From contig WHVA01000004.1 in NCBI GenBank assembly GCA_015179125.1, positions 496,001 through 560,000 on the forward strand: DNA of 64,000 nt. Direction: 5' to 3'. Below the pieces are notes generated by a model. That model was given only the letters and a program-made list of their open reading frames with translations, did not search any database and was not told the origin of the DNA. Positions 12,204-23,189 of this stretch are shown here, in pieces. How positions within the stretch are numbered: the stretch's first letter is position 1; each line of letters opens with the position of its first letter. The position numbers and the translations under genes are program-made. This stretch comes from Gautieria morchelliformis (lineage: Eukaryota; Basidiomycota; Agaricomycetes; Gomphales; Gomphaceae).

Positions 12204-13014
12204 ACCAGATGCTCAGAATTTGGGTGGCCATGACAACTGCATATCACCCACAGGAGGATGGCCAAACAGAACTTGTCAACCAAGAGCTCAAGCAGTACCT
12301 TTGGCTCTTCACGAATGAGAGACAGGGCAACTGGGATGAACTCCTCCCACTTGCAGAGTTCCAGTACAACAACCACGTCCACTCCTCAACATGAGAGATC
12401 CCTTTCATTCTCAACACTGGCCAGTACCCCTGGATGGGCTTCAAACCCAACCAGCCAAATGCCTGGATGGAATCCATGAATGAGTTCTGAGACCAAATGG
12501 AAGATTCACTCTCAGAAGCACGGTCAGCACTCATTAAGGTGAAGGACAACATGGCTTTCTATTACAACCAATGCCAAGTCCCCCCCCCCCAGAGTACAAC
12601 ATTGGCGACCATGTCTTCCTCAACACGAGTGACATCTGGACCACTTGTCCCTCAGCTAAGCTCACCCACTGATACCTCATCCCCTTTGTGGTATTCCAGA
12701 AAGTAGGGATGTGTACTGACTCTGCCTACCCTCATGGATGGCTCAGCTGCACCCAGTGTTTAAGGTGATGGGAGCAGCACTATGTGGTTGACAAGATCCT
12801 CAACAATTGTCTCCTACAGGACCACCTCCAATTCTTGGTCAAAGCTACAGGTGCGAAAAGAACTCATGGGTCTCCAAAGATGACATCCATGCACCAGCCA
12901 AGGTGCGGGAATTCTACCAGACCCACCCAGGAGCACCCCAGAGAGTCAGGTCAATGGCTTTCCAATTGATCATGACCTGCACTTTGAGGTGGCAGCACTC
13001 TAGAGGGGGGGTGA
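12204..13014 (+). pseudogene. Ty3/gypsy chromovirus remnant: integrase C-terminus and chromodomain region
   Basis: Frames read MTTAYHPQEDGQTELVNQ (integrase catalytic core around the third acidic residue), LLPLAEFQYNNH, then SEARSALIKVKDNMAFYYNQ (integrase C-terminal region). A decayed chromodomain stretch follows (HLQFLVKAT) with many stops and shifts. The order and wording match the complete element at 46797-53011, but on the other strand. It ends in a polypurine tract right before a family D LTR, so this is the 3' end of an old element. Confidence 0.8.
12999..13014 (+). other. Polypurine tract
   Basis: A tagaggggggg-type run followed by TGA lies directly 5' of the LTR start TGTCAGGG at 13015, the usual site for plus-strand priming. 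The same motif recurs at 13800-13816 and, on the minus strand, at 47280-47293. Confidence 0.75.
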
Positions 13015-13778
13015 TGTCAGGGAACCCCCTCCTGAGTCAATTTCCAGTCTCGGCTTCAGACCCGACCTGAGGTCCAGATCCGACCTGAGCACATCCCAAG
13101 GTACAGGCTGAGTTCCCAAACCTTCAGCTTTGGCAACTACACGGGAGTGGTGCCAAGGTCGTGGGCTGAGTCATGCATGTTAAGCGAGTGCCACAGAGAT
13201 TCAGACTTACATCAGGAGTGGAGTGGGCATCCCTGACTTCTTCAATTCAATCAGGGGCACAAGGTATATAAGTAGCATGCTGGTAGTGGAGGACATGAGC
13301 TTTTCTTTGGATCCTCCTCTGTTATTGAGGGACAAGGAGGGAGATGGAGACAAAGACGGAATGGAACACGATGCACAATGTGCGAGACGAAACACTAGTG
13401 AGGACTGCTGTTAACTCACTCAACTGGACTCAAGCTATGTGAGTGGACAGGCTGAAACCGATCGATTCAATGTAACTAATGGTCTAGCTACTTATACAAG
13501 TCGGTCATAGGGGTGGGATACTGGCAGAAAGTCTTGGAACATGAGCCAGTATTATGACCGGTGACGAGTCATGGAAGCAGCACATGGATGTGACAGCAGA
13601 CAGATCACTAGCTAGAAGAGTGGGGAAAATACTAGAAATCACAGGAAAAATACTACTGGATTCACAACATCCTCTACCAGGTTAGTTGTATGTCATGTAG
13701 ATAGCCTTTATTCATCTCTTTGGATCCTCCTCTACCAGACCACGTGAGTTCCACTGTCTAGGGAGAGTTGCCCTTACC
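13015..13778 (+). repeat. 3' LTR, family D, carrying a nested solo LTR
   Basis: Begins TGTCAGGGAACCCC directly after the polypurine tract and ends GAGAGTTGCCCTTACC, where TTACA is expected. It contains the TATA-like ggtatataagtagcatg. It is interrupted by the family G LTR at 13320-13669; without that insert the length is close to the other D copies. It shares its structure with 45720-53720 and, inverted, with 41466-41844. Confidence 0.75.
13320..13669 (+). repeat. Solo LTR, family G, nested in the family D LTR
   Basis: 350 bp, TGTTATTGAGG..TTCACAACA, with a perfect 5-bp target duplication tcctc at 13315-13319 and 13670-13674. The host LTR sequence ggatcctcctct resumes on the other side as cctctaccag, as in the uninterrupted D copy at 41466-41844. 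Orientation is nominal. Confidence 0.8.
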
Positions 13779-14190
13779 CCGTGCTGCAAGGACACAGCAC
13801 TCTAAAGGGGGGGTGATGTCAGGGGGTTGTCCTACATGGGTCACTTTGCTTCCAGTGCTATTCTGAGAGCAGACGTGCAAGAAGCGGTAAGGCATTCAGA
13901 ACTGATGGAATCACTTCCTGGAGTGGAGGGGGAATTGGAAGCGGAGGAGGTGGAACTGGGGGCTGGAAAAGGGGGTGTCCCCTGACAAAAGTGGGTGGGT
14001 ATGAGGATCTAAGTTGATATCAGAACTGAGGAAATAGTGTACATGAGGTGGGGTTTATATATGAAAAGTAAGGAATGGAAAGAGGGCATCAGTGGCAGAT
14101 AAGAAAGATAAGGGGATGATCATCAGGAATGGACCAGGACTAGCTAAGAAGGGAAGTCAGGGGTAAAAGGAAGAACTGAGGAAACCTGAG
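13779..14190. repeat. Mosaic of LTR fragments
   Basis: Contains a second polypurine tract plus TGTCAGGG start (13817), a stretch similar to the family A LTR end (ggggtgtcccctgaca, near 13983), and pieces resembling inverted family B/C leader (catgaggtggggtttatat). Boundaries are not resolvable by eye. Confidence 0.5.
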
Positions 14191-14433
14191 TTAAGCCGAG
14201 AGTTCCCAAGCGAGTGCCAAGGCCAAGGCCTCAGGACTGGATTCAGGAACAGGTCTTAACAGCTCCAATGGGTGTTCCACCTTTGGGAGCTCACCATAAG
14301 AACAGAGGCTGTCATATGCAGTGTGGGTGGAAGAGGTTGCAAACTCCAAGTCATGATCAATGATTCCTAACACACCTATGGTGACTGCAACATGCAGTAT
14401 GACTGTTGGTCCTCTAGTGGGAGACTTTTCTGC
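14191..14433 (-). pseudogene. Family A element relic: gag N-terminus and self-priming leader
   Basis: On the minus strand the frame reads EFATSSTHTAYDSLCSYGEL, matching the gag N-terminus of the 46797-53011 element (ATSSAHTAYDSL). Right beside the LTR the leader AGAAAAGTCT is kept 2 nt after the LTR end, exactly as in that element. The rest of gag is gone. Confidence 0.7.
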
Positions 14434-14907
14434 TGTAAGGGCAAGTCATGTAGATCACACAGTCATGCACTAACAGAGGGGAAATCCAAAGTGTATACTT
14501 AAGTAAGGAAATACACAATAAGAGAGACCCTCACCTGACAGAGGGAAATCCAAAAAGAAAATTCTAAGGAACACCACTGCCAACAAGCCTATATTACATG
14601 ATGCTAGACCACAGCCAGGGCCATCACCTGGCACCCACCACCAACCCTGGATGTGCAAGTCACTTCACTTCCAATGTTCTGAAAGTGGAAGTGTGGAAGC
14701 CGAGTGAAGGCAGAGAAGCAAGGAGAACATGCAGAAGTAGTTCTGGAAGCAGAGGTGGAAATGAGAGCAGAGGTGGAAATGAGAGCAGAGGTGGAAATGA
14801 GAGCAGAGGTGGAAATGAGAGCAGAGGTGGAAATGAGAGCAGAAATGGAGCATCAGAAGTGGAACCTGGGGCGGTGTTGGAATTGGAAAAGGGGGTGTCC
14901 CCTGGCA
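14434..14907 (-). repeat. 5' LTR, family A (third copy)
   Basis: Plus-strand reading TGTAAGGGCAAG..GGTGTCCCCTGGCA, diverged from the LTRs at 46797-47279 and 52493-53011 but with the same order of blocks. It carries a private minisatellite expansion (14749-14838). It belongs to the gag relic at 14191-14433. Confidence 0.75.
14749..14838 (+). repeat. 18-bp minisatellite, 5 copies
   Basis: Five perfect copies of gcagaggtggaaatgaga inside the LTR, followed by a sixth degenerate start. The other family A LTRs have only irregular ggaatcgg/ggagtcgg repeats here, so the array arose in this copy. Confidence 0.9.
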
Positions 14908-15234
14908 TCTCCATTATTCTTCACCTACCTTCAACCCATTCCCTCAGAACTTCCCACACAATATAATGCATTTGTCCTTCAAAAATATTTGCCCCATGCT
15001 AGATCATCACCATTGGTATTAAGCTTATTGTAATCCCAGTGGTGATAATCATGGTTGGTACAAACCCTCATTGCAGCCCACGAGTCCCAATGGTGCTATC
15101 ATCATGAATCCCTATGGCAACACCAGTACATTTAGGTATGCGGCTGTCATAATGCTCTGGTATGCTGTTTTAGCAGTTATTGGCCTTTTGTATATTACAA
15201 TATCATTACAATCTTTTGTGATTTCTGCAAGGTT
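14908..15234. other. No supported feature
   Basis: Spacer between the LTR relic and the stop codon of the DUF6533 gene. It probably contains the 3' untranslated region of that gene. Confidence 0.4.
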
Positions 15235-16776
15235 TTACTGATGCCGCTCAACGTGCGTAGTAGACAAATCCTGCATGCGCATGTCCGCGGAAAACACGTA
15301 GCGTAGATCACTTTGAAATGCTGACGTTTGCTCTCTGGACGCTTCTTGAAGCATGCTGAGAAGCAGGCGGCTGCCCATAGTGCAAGGTACTGCATACGAC
15401 CATCTTGTAACGGTCTCAGTGACATCTGTTCTCTCGCAAATTTAAACAACCTACCCGAATCCAATTTGCACGACATTTCGGGGAGCAAAGGCAAGAACAA
15501 GCAAACTCGTAACCATGACAACAAAGATGCTGTAAAGTAAATGTTATTATGGCATCGGCCGAATGAGCAAGCTAGCCATTGACCTGGAAAAATACAGTAC
15601 ACTGCCGCCTATACGTTAGAGCTGCCAGGCTGATAATTAGACTAGACAAACAAGGATGCTGACCTGTCCCGGATGAGTAACTTCAGTAACCGTGAGGCAT
15701 AATCATTCTTATATGTTATCCATGCTTTGTAAAGCATGAAGAAGCATAAGATTACTTCGTTCAAAATTGGCGGAATGAGAAAAAGACCAAAGAGATTCGA
15801 CGTAGTAGGAGTACGGCACCCAGTCATGCCGTCAATGGGCGGGAATCCTAAGACTGTTCAGTTAATGAGCATGTGCTGGGAAGAATATTCATATCTGGAG
15901 CTATACCAGGGCTACGGTACAACAGCCAAAGGATGACAGTGCCGGTTATCGTTAGCAGAAGGAGACCAGCCAAGCCATAGAGAATGTATTTGTTGCGATC
16001 GTAAACGGCATAAACCTGTAACAAATTTACATCCCAACACTTTACAAGGAGAAAGGGGGCGTACACGGATAAGTAGAATGGCTATAGTACTTGTCAGTAT
16101 TAATTTACAAACCTTTGATGAGGCGTTCCTTTACCTTCAACGCTAAAGTTGAACAATATAACGCTGTACTTGTCAATTGGAGTCGAGAAACGCGTCTAAA
16201 AGGCACATACGATATAACCGCCCACGAATTGTAAACAGTGCAGCTGAACAATAATATGAAATCACGGTTATAGTCTAGGATTGGCCCGAAGGTTGCACTT
16301 ACAACTGAAAATAAAATTCAATAGGCTGTATATCGCAGTGATCCCCAGAGAAATGCAAACCTTATTCGAGAGAGAGCCGTGAAATAAGACTTCAGTGCAC
16401 CTTTAATAGATTCTTGGCGTGGACGAGGTGATATGCGTACCTGTGACCACGATAATGAGTGAGGCAAGTCCGAAGTAGCGAGTCTACGGTGGTTGATAAG
16501 ATTATTCTAAGTCAATATGTTCAGTCTTTATGGAGACTGACCCATATAAATACCCACTTGCTCAGTGAGCGTGGGCGATTCCAAACATTGACGACCTGAC
16601 GTACGTCAAGGACTCGAACATACGGCAACATGAAAATGTTAGAACTAACCTCGACATCGAGGGTGGTAACTATATCATCATAGGTCAGCGTGTGGTTGTT
16701 GTTTGTAGGTTGCTCTCACCATGGTCATATAGCATGAAGGTCAATGCTGCAACCCATGAGTACTTTGTAGGGGTTA
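15235..16776 (-). CDS. DUF6533-family seven-helix membrane protein
   Basis: A receptor-like polytopic membrane protein family of basidiomycetes; ligand and function unknown. Minus-strand exons are small. The first clear one (from 16776) reads TPTKYSWVAALTFMLYDH, followed by VTTLDVE, then VVNVWNRPRSLSKWVFIW, the NRYF-like TRYFGLASLIIVVTG, QVYAVYDRNKYILYGLAGLL with a strong membrane helix, and SNLFGLFLIPPILNEVILCFF. After these come IFVVMVTSLLVLAFAP and the tail TRWSYAVPCTMGSRLLLSML, ending at 15235-15237. The order matches the family from the N-terminal DUF6533 motif to the C-terminal GSRL segment. The first exon with the start codon was not found. One join near 16340-16380 is uncertain, so a disabling change there cannot be excluded. 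Confidence 0.7.
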
Positions 16777-17718
16777 CTGCGTGGATAAATGGATCAGATC
16801 AGAGGTAGCTAGTGCTTGCACATTCGGACTTGCGTGATTCCAATGCCGTAACTATTGACTGAGGATCGAAAGACATTCTGAAGGCAAGAGAACGGGCAAG
16901 AGAAATAGATGGCCTGTGGGTCGTGCGCACCACTGTACCGATTGCTTGTTATACCATCCCTTGACGCGCATGGCACTTCTTTCAAGATGTCCATGTTTCG
17001 CTAACGTACGTGTGCAACCGTGGAAGCCAGAGAACCTACGTCTGCAATTCATTAATATCCACAGTTCAAGTTTGGAGATAGACCCATAACATATGACACC
17101 TCACTCCAGAGTGATGGCCAGACGATACATCATGATCCTCGAGCAGAAGTGGAGTTGAAAAGTCACGCAGGGGACTCAACCGCGGTATGATAGCACACGT
17201 AGACCCAGGAAAACTGTGACATTCTGACGACGGCAGTGAATCTCATGCATTGCCTCGTGCCTATGTGAGTTACCGTAAGTATGACAGATTTCCCAGCAGC
17301 TAAATAAATAAAAGCGCCCACGAGTCGACTAGCTCTTCTTGGACGCCCTTCAATCTCGCGTTCAACTCTTCGAGGACCTGGAGTGATAATGGGCTTTACA
17401 TGACTAGAGATAGGACATAGTAAATACCTGTATGGGTGCCAGCTGCTAGAGTGCAATGCTGCCCGGGTCAACGTCGCACAGTGTAAGTAGCACATATGCA
17501 CTTGATGCGGCGAATCGCGATGCCGTGGTGTACCATCACACTGAGCTCGCGGCGCAAGCCTTGGCATTCGAAGCCCCATGCTTATGTAAGAATGTTTGTT
17601 GACTGACATCCCCTTGCTCCTCTGCAACTGGAAAATCATGGGAAAGCTGAGGCACCAGGCACATTTTTTTACTAGTACCGTTGCCGCGTCGGCACTTCCA
17701 TGATTTATTCATATATCT
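16777..17718. other. Intergenic; holds one copy of a dispersed repeat
   Basis: No gene could be supported. The 5' exon of the DUF6533 gene must lie in the first few hundred bases. A roughly 110-bp block at 17501-17610 recurs at 18533-18618. Confidence 0.4.
17501..17610 (+). repeat. Dispersed direct repeat, copy 1
   Basis: Starts cttgatgcggcgaatcgcga and ends gtttgttgactgacatc. Copy 2 at 18533-18618 lacks about 22 bp in the middle but is otherwise nearly identical. No terminal inverted repeats or target duplications were seen. Confidence 0.85.
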
Positions 17719-18350
17719 ATGTCATGTTTCATTCTTATTTCTGGCTTGATTTCCACAAGTCGCGTTATGTCCAGCCGGTCTCCAATCTCTGATAAGTATC
17801 CTGTATCCTCCACGGATCCACTTATCCAATCCATTCACTCAGGCTACGTCCCTTATCTTTTCATCTTTATTTTCGGTGTCCGAAACACTCAGGTGCGTCT
17901 GCAGGTTCGAGCTCGAGGGCCCTCTTTCCAAGGTAATTCGAACGGTCGTGTACGCTCAGCCACGCCTTCATCCACTCTCAATGATGAAGGTACTTTGTAA
18001 CTGTTCAATTCAATGTGCAACAAACAATTGTCTGACATGTAAGTTATAAGATCCTTTCAGCTTTGCGAATTGGCCTATGAGCTATGGCACAAAAGACATG
18101 ATGAATGCCGTGAAACTCACGCATAATATTTCACCACTCCCTGTCTTCGACATCAATGGAGGTGACCCTATCGTACCGTCCCAATATGAAAGATTCCTAA
18201 AAGGGGCCGCTGTGGAAATTCATTTCGCCCTCACAAGCTGTGGGAAGAACGCGAAGGCAATGAACATACCTGTAATCTGGGACTCGATGTAGGTTGTATC
18301 ACCGCCCTTGCCTCCGGTTGCACTGCCTATGAAAAGGAAAATTATAAAGG
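17719..18350 (+). pseudogene. Fragment of a basidiomycete hypothetical protein
   Basis: The second part (18061-18292) reads LPVFDINGGDPIVPSQYERF and GAAVEIHFAL, which resembles a short motif (DI.G..I.PS.Y...L.GA.VE.HF) seen in lineage-specific mushroom proteins that are often transposon-linked. The upstream frame 17719-17999 could be a preceding exon across a 60-bp intron. No complete gene can be assembled, and the downstream frame closes soon after. Assignment rests on memory of the motif. Confidence 0.3.
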
Positions 18351-18532
18351 ATGGCCCATCGATGAGCCCTAAGAAACATATGATGCGTGCGTAACTTCTT
18401 GCTTTTTGTCTTTGTATCTGCTATGTATCATAGTCCGACCCTCTATGTTGCACAAGTAAATTGTACAAATTTCTACGATCCTGCTAAATCTGGAGCAAGG
18501 GATCGGCCGGTATCGGCCTTAACTTGATGCGG

Positions 18533-18618
18533 CGAATCGCGATGCCGTGGTGTACATCTGACGGCGCAAGCATTCGAAGCCCCATGCTTATGTAAGAATT
18601 CGTTTGTTGACTGACATC
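18533..18618 (+). repeat. Dispersed direct repeat, copy 2
   Basis: See the copy at 17501-17610. Both copies lie in gene-poor sequence on the same strand, about 1 kb apart. Confidence 0.85.
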
Positions 18619-20002
18619 GTCCCCCGCGCGTAGACAATTCCCGATATACACTATAGCACCAGGCGGTGCTATTATCATAGACCAGGGACCTCAATAGCGC
18701 CTCCTACACTTGCGTCATCATGGTGCTCTTGACATATTCTACATTTGACGGAAATTGACGCACTCCGTGCGCACTTCCCATTATTCCTGACATTACCATA
18801 GAATGTGCGGAAGATACCTGATTGTCACATAGGTACATTTTAACCCCAGAGGAAGCCTAGAGTCAACAGTGAGTAAAAGAGAGCGTCAAGGGCAATTTTC
18901 TGATGAAGAGAGGCCGGATGGCAATGGTGGGCACGCATACAGCGTTCAAGTCCTCTCAGCACTTGCCTCTTTGTGGAGTGCTGCACAAGAGTGTCCAGAA
19001 TGACGTTCCCGACGCCGACGGCCTGATGGGCACCGCCGTCGAGTAAGTGACCGCGTTCTAGAGCTCTCATGACAGTGTCAAGGTCTTTGCTCACCATCAC
19101 CCCGGTGATTTCACCATGGTGAAGCAATCGTGCACTGGAGTCTGCACAGAGGCATGTAAGTAATTAAGTCGAGCGAGACGGACACGACGCACGGTTCGGA
19201 AGTTGTTGCAGTTCTCTGATTCGATCCAACAGTTGCTGTATGCAAACACCGGTTTATTATCCAAATCCGCCTGAGGCTGAAGGCTAGATCGCCGGCGGAT
19301 AAGATTCGAGAGCTCGCTCTGGAGCGGCATCACAAAGTACATCAGTCCAAACACGGCACAACCCACTAGTTCAACAGTTGAGATGTCACGGAAGGAGCAG
19401 AGCCTTGAGAAGATCGGACTCTAAGAACAGGGTATGTTTTAATCGAGATAGGTTCATGTCTGGGGTCTCTGGGCATGATAGATCCAAATAATTCGGCTGC
19501 GGCTCCGAGTCTTCGGCAGCGGGAGCACACGCAGGGGGGGGGATAGCTGCGAGGAAGAGCCGGGGTAAGTGTGGCGGTGGCGGTGGGTATGGGTGCGAGC
19601 TCGAACTCGGCGCGCTCGGGCGCGACGGCGGTCATGACGACGACGACAAGTAGTGCAGTGACGGATGCATGCGGAGCTCGACATTCAGGAGTGCGCACTG
19701 CATGCACCCATGACTGGGCGGCGGTGGGCGGCGATATCATCTCAGTAGTGTAACTTATTTGGTGTATGTAATACTAGCTACTTCTACCAGTGACCTGCAT
19801 ATATATGCATACGTTGTCATAACAGTACTGTCACAGTGAACATCAGCGTGTCCTCAGTAATTTTCCGTCGAAGTGTTTGCTCAAAATGCCTATGGGGTAA
19901 GTTATGTAAAGACTTTGGGCTGTCGCGCATGCTTAACTTTATGCATCAAATCCCACTTGAACTGTTTCCACTGGCAGTAACATTGCAAATCCAACATTAC
20001 TA
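18619..20002. other. No supported gene
   Basis: Includes a GC-rich patch (19500-19700) whose frames are Ala/Arg/Thr-rich by composition. Several short minus-strand frames (18840-19366) have hydrophobic pieces but could not be joined into a known family. Confidence 0.4.
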
Positions 20003-21230
20003 CTAATCCGGGTCAGATTCAGGATTGTCAGTCTCATTTTGAGCTGCGGCCTCTCTGATACGACAGTAAGTTCTTCGTAGCGCATTGCCTTGGGCCCGCC
20101 AGGCTCCTTTCCCCAACTTGACAAGGCGCTCCAGATATGGCCCATGGAGTGTCTCAAACTTGGTGATAAAATCAAGATCTTCTTCCTTGAGCCATCGGCC
20201 CTCATTGTTTGGGCCGTCATACGTCATGTGCCACCAGACTTTCTTCAGGTTCTTGAGGTACCATGCTCTCTTCTCCCATTCCTGACCTCGACCAACGCCT
20301 ATGGCGACAGCATAGAAGCTGTTTCGAGTGCCGTGCACGTAGGGCTTGAACACAACAATTCTCTTTGAAAGTGTATCCAACATATACACCAACCGTGCCG
20401 TTGTCGCCGATTCCAGATGACTGAGTTTTGCGAGCAACGTCCCACCACGCTCAAGAGACTCAAGCCCGATGATGAGCTGAGCGATAAGCAGACGGTCGAT
20501 GTCCCATGGATGCGTCGAGCTCGACTCTTGAGGCCGACGATGCTGTCCATCCAAAATCACAAGTTGGAATCCTCTCGGCGCAAACGGCACCTGGGAAAGC
20601 GCAGAACTTCCAGGCGGTGATCGATATCGAACACCTTGTGGAGCACAGATGGTAAGGTAAGTGAGGTCTGCCCAGTGTATTTCAAACCGTGCGCGCTGAG
20701 GGAATGGGATAGCGAGCCCGTGGCCACCACTTTCCTGTCCCAACGACATTCCGATGCCTCGCGCCTCCGGATTCTGGCGTAGAATATAATCTGAAAACCC
20801 TCCAGGACAGCAGCTGTAATGGATTATGCATTGATCAGCTCAATATTTTTCTTCGTGGAAAGAACGGGCGACACGTACCCCAGGTCCAGAAACCGGATCG
20901 CTGCATTGCCATGAGGAATGCAATGTATCGTCTTGTCGATATGCTCCAATGAAGAGGACATGACCCCCACCCAGTATTCGTCATCCTCAGCGGTGGAATC
21001 GTCGGCGCCTTGTCGTCTGCGTGAAACATGAGACCTGAACGCTTTCTTCAACAATTCATCTTCAAAGCCCTGTCAACGACCTTCAGTTTCAGCAACACTA
21101 TCGGCCAACTTGTTGCACGAACCTCAATTCGCAATGCCACGAGTTCCTCATACTCCTCACATCCCCACTCAAGAATGTACTTCTTCAAAGATCGTGGCTT
21201 TACCCAGGTCAGTTGAGGCGTTTCACTCAT
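20003..21230 (-). CDS. FtsJ-like (RrmJ-fold) methyltransferase, 369 aa
   Basis: Probable S-adenosylmethionine-dependent RNA 2'-O-methyltransferase of the FtsJ fold. Three exons: 21230-21123, 21069-20879 and 20813-20003, with introns of 53 and 65 bp. The summed length is divisible by three, with no stop. SAM-binding motif I is FLDLGCCPGGFSDY at about residues 96-109, split by intron 2. Later come FQLVILDGQ (motif IV region) and QLIIGLESLERGGTLLAKL. The tail is charged (ETDNPESDPD). The start MSETPQLTW at 21230 is preferred; an in-frame ATG 16 codons upstream is possible. This subfamily is expanded in Agaricomycetes, and substrate and compartment are not shown by the sequence. The catalytic K-D-K-E tetrad was not fully verified. 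Confidence 0.75.
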
Positions 21231-21797
21231 CTTCAAGTTGTTCTTATCATGCAATCGGTTTGAACATCTTTTAAACAACTCATTGTGAGTGAAGCCGCCT
21301 GGCCTCCCCTGGTAAGGTCTACTACTACCACATGCGCCGACCGCATGTTATCGCTTCTTCTTCTTTTGGCACTGGCACCATGGAAGGGTGATTGTCAATG
21401 TTGGCCTGTGACTGATGCAGTATATATTAACCCTAAGCCTTCAACATAACACGGGCTGGTAGCCTAAAAGGGTCTATATCACATGTCTCCGCTGCCAAGA
21501 AGGTTATCGACCCGTGAAGCACGCGCGAGATGAGTCTGGGAAACTCTGACAGGACAACGCTAGAATGAAAGGCATACCATAAGACCATTGGCAGCTATTA
21601 TTTGGCGACTTGAGCAATCACAACAATGGTCGAATTTCACATTGCATGTTTATCGACATCTCATGCTGGTTCGACGCGTAAGTATGGCTTGTGTGAGGTA
21701 TAACGTATCTTGATTTGTGGATTACTGTGCTGCCATAGGCGGTGAAATGTGGCAAAGCGAAGGCGGAAGCGGAGCTGGTGATAGTTCGAAGGAATAC
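21231..21797. other. Intergenic spacer
   Basis: 567 bp upstream of the methyltransferase and downstream of the hydrolase, both on the minus strand. No further feature seen. Confidence 0.5.
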
Positions 21798-23111
21798 TCA
21801 GACCTCTCTAATGAACTTGACCACAAGGTCGACGAACTCATGCGGCCTGAGCGTGTTCAGCTGTGCCGAATACGGCAACGGGGTCTTGGAAGGACTCACT
21901 TCTCAGCGTGCACTAACAAAATCAGAGCGATGAGTGACTGTATATCCCCTAATTTTACTCAAAACCCACCCCAATGATTAGCATCCAGAGTCTCCAAATG
22001 CATTCGAGGGAAAAATTGCTTGGCAATTGGAATGTTGTATCTGTTCAAGTATCTAAAGCCGCCGTTCTGGCCTAGATCTCGATGTAAGTCAGGTGGGAAA
22101 CGCACCTGCTCTTCGCTCCCTTAATAATGAGTGTGCTTCCATTCCAATTGCCGTCCTCTGGCTCATAGGGGAAGTCGCCAAGCACGTCTATGGATCTTTT
22201 GATAGTGTCGACCGGTACACGGAATTTCAGAGGTGCCCCCCCGTGAGTAGACGTGAGATTAGTTAGTAGAAATGCACGGATAGAAGGGTCCTTTGATAAC
22301 CACCAACATGTCGGATGTGAGCTCTTATGTAAAAACGTTCTCGTGACCTACCGACTCTATTTCTTGGATGATGTCATTGGCAGCTTTACGAGTCGTTATC
22401 TGGGATTTTTCAATACGCTGCATAGCGTCTGTGTAGCTTCTGAATTCCGGGGAAAGTGCTCCCTTCGATGGGGCTATATCAGCAACAATCAAACGTGCCA
22501 GAAGCCCAGGGGGAAGATTTGGGCTCAGAGCCAACGCCATTGCAACTTTCCCGCCCCTGTTTTCAGGTTAGAGCTCGAGATAACATGTAGATGCACGATG
22601 TGTCCGTACATAGAATGACCTAAGAGGGATACGTTAGAAAGATTGTGCGTGCGGCAAAAGTGCAGGACGTCGGAGGCCATGCTAGTATAGTCCATCACTT
22701 CAGCTTGAGGAGATGAGCCATGATTCCTAAGGTCCTTCATGCTTGCACATTTGTATGCATTTTTCAACTAGATTGAAAGAGCAGAATCACCAGTGAATAG
22801 ATATCAGCGTGCAATCGAGCTGCAAAGGCTTTGGACAGGGATCTCCAGTTCTGTTTGGAGCCACTGGGTGTGTACAATAAGAGGTGCCAGCAGCATGCAC
22901 ATGAGACCTATGGCGAACATACGGAACGAGTAACGCACAAAAGGCCGTGGCAGATCACCAAAGGATCACCAACGGGATCACCTGACGTCGGTGATTCGAT
23001 GCGTTCATATTGGAGTTCTAGAGGTTGAGGAGATAAATTTGATAAGGTTCTATTCCTCAAGAGAATCGAGTTTGTTAAGGCAGCCCTTGGGAATTTCGTC
23101 ACCAAGAGCAT
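21798..23111 (-). CDS. Alpha/beta hydrolase, ABHD11-like, probably mitochondrial, 301 aa
   Basis: Serine hydrolase of the alpha/beta fold. Eight exons join in phase: 23111-22939, 22863-22791, 22734-22610, 22556-22352, 22290-22106, 22052-21970, 21912-21900 and 21846-21798. Together they give 906 nt. Landmarks: an N-terminus rich in Arg/Leu/Ser (MLLVTKFPRAALTNSILL), typical of mitochondrial import; the oxyanion HG motif in ICHGLFGSKQNW; DLRNHGSSP; the nucleophile elbow SLLGHSMGG with Ser at about 123, formed across an intron; LIVADIAPSKGALSPEF; and the catalytic His in DANHWVHAEKP near the end. Exon 7 is only 13 nt. Length and motif order fit the ABHD11/fungal mitochondrial hydrolase group. It is divergent from ARV1 with 78 bp between start codons. 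Confidence 0.88.
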
Positions 23112-23189
23112 TAGTTTCTGCCGTCCAGATTTACATAATAATACGTGATGACGTAATTATGTAAACAGTCACTTTTAGACATCACTCGT
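23112..23189. promoter_or_regulatory. Compact divergent promoter with a CRE/ATF-like site
   Basis: The 78 bp between the start codons of the hydrolase and ARV1 must hold both 5' ends. TGACGTAA at 23149-23156 is a good match to the bZIP (CRE/ATF) core, set in AT-rich sequence (acgtgatgacgtaattatg). Function is inferred from position and motif only. Confidence 0.5.

Noticed and set aside
13315-13735. A retroposon with a 15-bp duplication (tttggatcctcctct)
   Set aside because: The doubled block is present in other family D LTRs without the insert. The true duplication is the 5-bp tcctc of an LTR.
14598-14966. Plus-strand frame encoding a perfect GGNESR-type repeat protein
   Set aside because: Produced by the 18-bp minisatellite inside an LTR. 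The other two frames are also open across it, so openness is not evidence of coding.
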